This document shows, in pieces, positions 6,074-9,256 of a DNA stretch of 9,256 nt. Under the pieces are notes generated by a model. That model was not told where the DNA came from. It saw only the letters and a program-made list of their open reading frames with translations, and made no database searches. Origin of the DNA: an uncultured Prevotellaceae bacterium (GTDB lineage: Bacteria; Bacteroidota; Bacteroidia; Bacteroidales; Bacteroidaceae); the NCBI GenBank assembly GCA_937877605.1, contig CALFJA010000052.1, forward strand, positions 1 to 9,256, read 5' to 3'. Both the position numbers and the translations under genes were made by a program. Positions within the stretch are counted from its first letter, which is position 1, and each line of letters begins with the position of its first letter.

Positions 6074-6085
6074 TAAATCTTGTAA

Positions 6086-7918
6086 TTATTTCAGTTCGAC
6101 ATAGCGGCTGAGCCATTGCCGTTCCTCGTCGGTGAGATAGGGGCGGAGCACATTCTCCACCGTCTTGTGGTAGGCATTGAGCCAGGCGCGCTCCTCGGCG
6201 GTGAGCCATTCGGCGATGACGGGCGAAAGGGCTATCGGGCACAATGTGAGCGGTTGCATGGCAAGGAAGCGGCCGAAAGCGGTCTCCTGACGGGGAACGG
6301 TGAGCAGGGTGTTCTCAATCCTGACGCCGAAGCTCCCCTCGATGTACACGCCCGGCTCGTCGGTGACGGTCATATAGGCCTTCAGCGGTGCCGGCCGGTA
6401 TTCCATGCGTACCTGATGCGGTCCCTCGTGGACATTCAGGTAGGAGCCGACTCCATGGCCGGTGCCGTGCAGGAAGTTGAGTCCTTCGCGCCAGAGGGGT
6501 TCCCGTGCCAGGGCGTCTATCTGTGTCCCGCTGGCTCCTTCCGGGAAAACGGCCAGTTCAAGCTGTATGTGTCCCTTCAGCACCAGGGTGTAGATGCGGC
6601 GCTGTTCGTCGGTGAGCGGTCCCAGGGGGATGGTACGCGTCACATCGGTGGTGCCCTCCGGGTATTGCGAACCGCAGTCGAGCAGGAGCAGTCCACGGGG
6701 TTGCAGCGGCACATCGGTGGCCGGTGTAGGTTCGTAATGGACGATGGCGCCGTGGGCTTCATAGGCGGCAATGGTGCCGAACGACGGTCCGCGGTAGCCG
6801 GGTTGCTGCCGCTTGAGTACCTCCAGATGCTCCACCACCGAGATTTCGGTGAGCGTTCCCCCTGCCACTTCCTGCTCCAGCCAGCGCAACAGGCGCACCA
6901 GTGCGATGCCGTCGCGTATCATTGCCTGCTTGAAGCCCTCCACCTCGGTGGAATTTTTCACAGCCTTCATGGCAGGAATGGGCGACTCCCCAACCACCAC
7001 ATTGCGGTCTTTCCGGCTGAGAAGGGCAAAGACGGAATGGCTGATTTCGCCGGTATCGGCCAGGATGCGGTGCTCCCGGCCAAAGATTTTACTGTCTACG
7101 CGCTGGAGTTCCGGTCGAAGCAGGTCGTAGTCGCTCACCCCTATGCCGACGGATGCGAGGTAGGCTTCCACCTCGGCGGTCAGTTTCCGGCGGTCGACAA
7201 AGAGGTGGCCGCCATCGTTTCCTGCCAGCAGATAGGCCACGAACACGGGATTAAAGTCCACATCGTTGCCCCGCAGGTTGAGCAGCCAGGCAATATCGTC
7301 GAGCGACGCCACCAGCATCTTGTCGGCATGGAGGGTCTTCAGGACATCGCCCAGGCGGCGCAGTTTCTCCCTTGCCCCTTCTCCGGCAAATTCCGTGGGG
7401 TGCAGCCGCAGCGGGTCGGCAGGCACTTGCGGGCGGTCGGTCCACACCTCGGCCAGGACATCGAGGTTGGTGCGCAGGGTCAGTCCGCCGTGCCGGCGCA
7501 GGTCGGCAACCAGACGGGCAGCCTCATCGGCACTGATGCACATGCCGTCGATGGCTACTTCCGTCGAGAGGGGCGGTTTTGAAGTGGTGGTAGGCCTGAC
7601 AATCTGTTCCTCCAGCCACTCGGCAATGGTGGGCGTTCCCTCCATTTTCAGCCTCATGAGCCGGAACTCGGTGCCGCGCAGCTGCTCCCCGGCGGCGATG
7701 AAGTAGCGCGAATCGGTCCAGAGGGCGGCACTGTTCATGGTGACCACGGCGGTGCCTGCCGACCCGTCGAAACCTGATATCCATTCGCGTCCCTTCCACC
7801 TTGCAGGCACATACTCACTGTTGTGCGGGTCGGTGCTGGGAAAGATGAAGGCGGCCAGGTGCTCGCGCTGCATCACGCGGCGGACGGCGGCCAGCCGTTG
7901 TGCTGTAATCTCGTTCAT
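6086..7918 (-). CDS. pepP: Xaa-Pro aminopeptidase (M24B, three-domain type)
   Basis: The 610-residue protein is a cytosolic-type aminopeptidase P of the long, three-domain, eukaryote-like kind (about 600 aa). Two creatinase-type N-terminal domains (about 1-310) precede the pita-bread M24 domain (about 320-545) and a C-terminal extension (about 550-610). The five dimetal ligands are present: Asp414 (LLLDCGSQ), Asp425 (GTTDVTRT), His488 (HGTGHGVGSYL), Glu521 (TDEPGVYIE) and Glu535 (GVRIENTLL). Accessory His394 and His484 are also there. The family removes an N-terminal residue preceding proline and takes part in turnover of proline-rich peptides. There is no signal peptide. A frame extension to TTG 7951 is rejected because the -7 box 7949-7956 overlaps it; ATG 7918 is the start. 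The gene diverges from mdh and is followed by rpsU with its own promoter. Confidence 0.93.
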   Translation of the reverse strand: MNEITAQRLAAVRRVMQREHLAAFIFPSTDPHNSEYVPARWKGREWISGFDGSAGTAVVTMNSAALWTDSRYFIAAGEQLRGTEFRLMRLKMEGTPTIAEWLEEQIVRPTTTSKPPLSTEVAIDGMCISADEAARLVADLRRHGGLTLRTNLDVLAEVWTDRPQVPADPLRLHPTEFAGEGAREKLRRLGDVLKTLHADKMLVASLDDIAWLLNLRGNDVDFNPVFVAYLLAGNDGGHLFVDRRKLTAEVEAYLASVGIGVSDYDLLRPELQRVDSKIFGREHRILADTGEISHSVFALLSRKDRNVVVGESPIPAMKAVKNSTEVEGFKQAMIRDGIALVRLLRWLEQEVAGGTLTEISVVEHLEVLKRQQPGYRGPSFGTIAAYEAHGAIVHYEPTPATDVPLQPRGLLLLDCGSQYPEGTTDVTRTIPLGPLTDEQRRIYTLVLKGHIQLELAVFPEGASGTQIDALAREPLWREGLNFLHGTGHGVGSYLNVHEGPHQVRMEYRPAPLKAYMTVTDEPGVYIEGSFGVRIENTLLTVPRQETAFGRFLAMQPLTLCPIALSPVIAEWLTAEERAWLNAYHKTVENVLRPYLTDEERQWLSRYVELK

Positions 7919-7948
7919 AAAAAACTGTTCTGATGATGATATGTCGGT

Positions 7949-7956
7949 CAAAATTA
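7949..7956 (-). promoter_or_regulatory. -7 box of the aminopeptidase promoter
   Basis: TAATTTTG on the - strand fits TAnnTTTG and lies about 30 bases before ATG 7918. I see no clear -33 TTTG at 19-21 bp; the bases there are ATGG. The 148-bp gap to mdh thus holds two divergent promoters. Confidence 0.5.
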
Positions 7957-7984
7957 CAAAAATCCGTAAAACAGCCCATTATAT

Positions 7985-8015
7985 TTTTAGGTAAAAAAAA
8001 GTTTTTCTATTTTTG
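7985..8015 (+). promoter_or_regulatory. Promoter of mdh
   Basis: TATTTTTG (8008-8015) fits TAnnTTTG; TTTT (7985-7988) lies 19 bp upstream as a 3-of-4 -33 match. The spacer is very A/T-rich and includes an A8 run (7993-8000). Initiation near 8022 would leave a leader of about 45 bases ending in an A-rich stretch before ATG 8067. Confidence 0.58.
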
Positions 8016-8066
8016 CATGTGAAATCAGCAACCTTACATATCAACTCATAAAAAACAGCAAATAAC

Positions 8067-9059
8067 ATGGCATTCTTAACAAATGAGAAATTGACCATCG
8101 TCGGTGCAGCCGGCATGATTGGTTCGAACATGGTTCAGTCAGCCCTTACCATGGGGTTGACAAGCAACATTTGTCTTTACGATGTATTCTCCCCCGAGGG
8201 CGTTGCCGAGGAGATGCGGCAGAGCGGTTTCGACGGTGCCACCATCACGGCGACCACCGATGCCGAAGAGGCTTTCCGCGATGCGAAGTACATTATCTCT
8301 TCAGGCGGTGCGCCACGCAAGGAAGGCATGACCCGCGAAGACCTGCTCAAGGGCAACTGCGAGATTGCGGAGGGACTGGGAAAGAACATCAGACAGTATT
8401 GTCCCGATGTGAAACATGTCATCATCATCTTCAATCCTGCCGACCTTACAGGCCTGGTTACCCTGCTCTACTCCGGACTGAAGCCCGGTCAGGTGACCAC
8501 ACTGGCAGCATTGGACACCACCCGCCTGCAGAGCGCGCTGGCCAAGAAGTTCGGCGTTCCCCAGAATCAGATAAGCGGATGTGCCACCTATGGCGGGCAC
8601 GGTGAGCAGATGGCAGTGTTCGGCAGCCATGTGAAGATAGCAGGACGCGCACTGACCGACATCATCGGCACTCCCGAGTTCCCCGCCGAAGAGTGGGAAC
8701 AGATGAAGAAAGATGTGACCCAGGGCGGTGCCGCCATCATCAAGCTGCGCGGCCGCAGCTCGTTCCAGAGCCCCTCACACCTGAGCGTTGAGATGATCCG
8801 CTCGGTCATGGGCGGCGAGCCTTTCCGCTTCCCCGTCGGCACTTATGTGCACACCGACAAGTACAACCACATCATGATGGCCATGAAGACCACCCTCGAC
8901 ACTACCGGTGCACACTTCGAAGTGCCGCAGGGCACACCCGAGGAGAACGCCAAGCTGGACCAGAGCTACGCACACCTCTGCAAGATGCGCGACGAGCTGG
9001 TGACCCTTGGCATCGTCCCCGAACTGGACAAGTGGTCGGAAATCAACCCCAACCTCTAA
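8067..9059 (+). CDS. mdh: Malate dehydrogenase (NAD-dependent)
   Basis: The 330-residue protein belongs to the lactate/malate dehydrogenase family. The Rossmann loop is IVGAAGMIGSNM (Gly13, Gly16, Gly19), with Asp39 (YDVF) ending the second strand, as expected for NAD use. Active-site residues are visible: Arg84 and Arg90 around the mobile loop (APRKEGMTRE), Asn123 (FNPADL), Arg153 (LDTTRLQSALA) and the catalytic His178 (YGGHGEQM). An arginine at the loop position fits malate/oxaloacetate rather than lactate. In Bacteroidales this enzyme works in the reductive branch from oxaloacetate to malate, fumarate and succinate. The start is fixed by MAFLTNEKLTIVG and the upstream promoter. The gene is monocistronic: the strand changes upstream and a strong hairpin lies 26 bp downstream. 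It is longer in its N- and C-terminal parts than classic 312-aa proteobacterial Mdh but normal for this phylum. Confidence 0.95.
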   Translation: MAFLTNEKLTIVGAAGMIGSNMVQSALTMGLTSNICLYDVFSPEGVAEEMRQSGFDGATITATTDAEEAFRDAKYIISSGGAPRKEGMTREDLLKGNCEIAEGLGKNIRQYCPDVKHVIIIFNPADLTGLVTLLYSGLKPGQVTTLAALDTTRLQSALAKKFGVPQNQISGCATYGGHGEQMAVFGSHVKIAGRALTDIIGTPEFPAEEWEQMKKDVTQGGAAIIKLRGRSSFQSPSHLSVEMIRSVMGGEPFRFPVGTYVHTDKYNHIMMAMKTTLDTTGAHFEVPQGTPEENAKLDQSYAHLCKMRDELVTLGIVPELDKWSEINPNL

Positions 9060-9085
9060 TTTCCAAGAACTTTTCACACAACCGA

Positions 9086-9118
9086 AGAGGGTCGCTCCAA
9101 ACACCGGAGCGACCCTCT
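9086..9118 (+). terminator. Hairpin terminator of mdh
   Basis: A perfect 13-bp stem (AGAGGGTCGCTCC at 9086-9098 with GGAGCGACCCTCT at 9106-9118) closes a 7-base loop. Only CTTCTT follows, so the T-tract is weak. A second small hairpin (GCCTG 9127-9131 with CAGGC 9137-9141, then GTTTT) may add to termination. Confidence 0.75.
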
Positions 9119-9147
9119 CTTCTTGGGCCTGTTCTGCAGGCGTTTTC

Positions 9148-9235
9148 CATTTGGGGTCTAAACGCAGTCCAACTGCCGCCCAAACGCACGCCGTTTGGGG
9201 CCTAAACGCATCGCGTTTGAGCCTTAAATGAAGTC
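9148..9235. repeat. Degenerate 22-bp tandem repeat, four units
   Basis: Units begin at 9148, 9170, 9192 and 9214. Units 1 and 3 match at 17 of their first 19 bases (CrTTTGGGGyCTAAACGCA); unit 2 keeps the second half (AAACGCA) and unit 4 keeps CGTTTGAGCC-TTAAA. Each good unit is itself palindromic (CGTTT...AAACG). I see no open frame with coding character here. The remaining bases to 9256 hold nothing I recognise. Confidence 0.6.
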
Positions 9236-9256
9236 AGGTTCTATCATACTGACAAT

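Noticed and set aside
6116..7582. A 488-codon open frame on the + strand opposite the aminopeptidase gene
   Set aside because: It lies wholly antisense to a well-supported gene in GC-rich DNA; the translation is rich in Gly/His/Gln with no recognisable domain, and there is no promoter.
9148..9235. Tandem repeat as a CRISPR array
   Set aside because: Units are contiguous and degenerate with no unique spacers, and there are no cas genes.

Overview
The window looks like Bacteroidales chromosome, probably Bacteroidaceae or Prevotellaceae. Several genes are preceded by the Bacteroidota-type promoter (-7 TAnnTTTG with a -33 TTTG-like box about 19-21 bp upstream). Ribosome binding sites are A-rich rather than Shine-Dalgarno-like. 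The window also holds a membrane-anchored TPR/coiled-coil/HTH regulator of a kind typical of this phylum.

Layout, right to left. mdh (malate dehydrogenase, + strand, 8067-9059) ends in a strong hairpin, followed by a degenerate four-copy 22-bp tandem repeat. Divergent from it, all on the - strand, are a three-domain Xaa-Pro aminopeptidase (pepP-like, 6086-7918), rpsU (5783-5974) and a XerC/D-type tyrosine recombinase (4714-5610). A short GC-rich palindromic element follows the recombinase stop codon. This right-hand part is intact, GC-rich housekeeping DNA.

The left part (about 1-4570, all - strand) is an accessory locus: a TPR-lipoprotein regulator with a transmembrane segment, coiled coil and HTH (2817-4569), a small secreted DUF3244-like protein (2355-2705) and a secreted S8 subtilisin-like protease (1-2338). 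Most of it (about 50-4100) is clearly AT-richer than the rest, and the composition changes inside the regulator gene, which suggests a mosaic or transferred cassette.

The main observation is that both large genes of this locus are split by one extra base in a homopolymer. The regulator breaks at a G9 tract (3830-3838) and the protease at an A7 tract (2168-2174). Removing one base from each tract joins the halves into a 583-aa regulator and a 778-aa signal-peptide-bearing protease. This fits slipped-strand phase variation of a secreted protease and its own regulator. Recent decay or homopolymer sequencing error would look the same and cannot be excluded here. The promoter in front of the small gene and protease carries an inverted repeat over its -33 region, a plausible target of the adjacent regulator.
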